In this document: positions 63,416 to 64,000 of the stretch, in pieces | How the letters are laid out: every line of letters begins with the position of its first letter | Numbering within the stretch: the stretch's first letter is position 1 | The notes under the pieces: model-generated | Told to the model about the DNA's origin: nothing | The model's database searches: none | The model's input: the letters and a program-made list of their open reading frames with translations, nothing else | Origin: Bacteroidia bacterium | Lineage (GTDB): Bacteria; Bacteroidota; Bacteroidia; Cytophagales; Flammeovirgaceae | Assembly (NCBI GenBank): GCA_030425505.1 | Contig: JAUIAB010000008.1 | Location: forward strand, 1-64,000 | DNA length: 64,000 bases | Direction: 5' to 3' | Position numbers and translations under genes: made by a program

Positions 63416-64000
63416 ATGTCTACTGAGTTAGTCCCTATATCTAAAAATTTAACTACTGAAATTCCCTACTCGATTCTGTCAAAGCTTCCTGAAATGCCAG
63501 AAGAAGCTCAGAGAGAGTTTATTGACATTTATCAGTCAAATAGAAAATCTACTGTTTTAGGCTATATTTTTCACCTTTTTGCTTATGGGTCTTCCTACGG
63601 GTATTTGAATAGATGGGGAATGCAAATTCTTTATTGGCTAACTTTTGGTGGATTAGGCATTTGGTGGTTTATCAGATTGTTTACTTTACCCTCAAGCATA
63701 AAAAAACACAATAAGTCAAAAGCAGAAAACATATTCAAAGATATTATTTTAAAGTGGGGGGCTTCTTTTCGAAGAAAAGAAAAAGTTGGATCTTTATCAC
63801 AAAAAATAACTAACCTAAAACCTAGACCCCTAAAAATATCCTTTGACCCTTCCAATTTATCTATCAAAAATTTGAAGAAAGGATATTTGATAGATTTTGA
63901 TTTGAAAACATGGGAGGTAAAAAATGAGTATCAGATTGACTGGTTGAAAAAAACTTCTAGTAAAGAATTAGTGATTATTAATGATCTTAAAGAGCTTATA
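63416..64000 (+). CDS. TM2 and DUF4178 domain protein (5' part)
   Basis: The ATG at 63416 opens 195 codons that run off the window. Residues about 45-95 form a TM2-type membrane domain (STVLGYIFHLFAYGSSYGYLNRWGMQILYWLTFGGLGIWWFIRLF). Residues about 150-180 (GYLIDFDLKTWEVKNEYQIDW) match the start of a DUF4178 domain, a family of unknown role found near membrane-remodelling and stress genes. The end is outside the window. Confidence 0.8.
   Translation, partial: MSTELVPISKNLTTEIPYSILSKLPEMPEEAQREFIDIYQSNRKSTVLGYIFHLFAYGSSYGYLNRWGMQILYWLTFGGLGIWWFIRLFTLPSSIKKHNKSKAENIFKDIILKWGASFRRKEKVGSLSQKITNLKPRPLKISFDPSNLSIKNLKKGYLIDFDLKTWEVKNEYQIDWLKKTSSKELVIINDLKELI

Overview
The window is a 64 kb piece of a low-GC chromosome from a member of the Bacteroidota, most likely a Cytophagales-type marine or environmental bacterium. 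The evidence is: a type IX secretion (T9SS) C-terminal signal on a giant amylase-family enzyme, families largely confined to this phylum (DUF4290, DUF6702), LxxC lipoproteins without strong Shine-Dalgarno sites, an Na+-NQR subunit, and promoters of the TTTG-N19-TAnnTTTG type (a perfect example precedes tRNA-Trp/secE). Nearly all of it is ordinary chromosome. There is no prophage, no CRISPR array and no large mobile island.

Layout. 1-2.6 kb: 5' part of a secreted protein made of 17-residue repeats, then a lipoprotein. 2.7-6.7 kb: purine nucleoside phosphorylase, a DUF697 protein and a membrane-anchored GAF/SpoIIE phosphatase. 6.8-10.9 kb: a sulfate-activation locus (cysC-cysD-cysN) divergent from an AraC regulator and a DUF2061 membrane protein. 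11.6-18.7 kb: the 1639-residue T9SS-exported GH13 enzyme, an alpha/beta hydrolase, an N-carbamoylputrescine amidase and a small cysteine-rich protein. 18.9-27.2 kb: creD, a doubly frameshifted lipoprotein gene, photolyase, a DnaJ/TPR protein, rdgB, a DciA-like protein and kynureninase. 27.3-29.8 kb: an EEP-family hydrolase and a REP-associated tyrosine transposase (RAYT) with palindromes on both sides and inside its own coding sequence. 30.2-41.9 kb: polA, a cytochrome-like lipoprotein, DUF6702, pdxH, a class III aminotransferase, DUF4290, uvrD/pcrA and an M1 peptidase. 42.2-48.3 kb: M48 peptidase, DEAD-box helicase, a HigBA-like pair with a short toxin, a SerC-like aminotransferase and an S2P protease. 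48.4-51.5 kb: tRNA-Trp-secE-nusG-rplKAJL, which stops after rplL rather than running into rpoBC. 51.8-64 kb: recG, ispH, cmk, trpS, dnaN, an FAD monooxygenase/symporter pair, an isolated nqrF, a decayed region holding a retropepsin fragment and an IS5-type remnant, and the start of a TM2/DUF4178 protein.

The most interesting non-coding signals are these. (1) A ~60 nt two-helix element with the same internal-loop sequence and compensatory stem changes lies 21-22 nt before the start codons of two unrelated genes, the GH13 enzyme and the M48 peptidase. (2) A RAYT gene carries its own palindrome in frame. (3) A composite dispersed repeat (structured ~70 nt module plus palindrome, in the same order) occurs at two intergenic sites, one beside the RAYT. 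All family assignments are from reading motifs in the translated sequence. No database search was possible.
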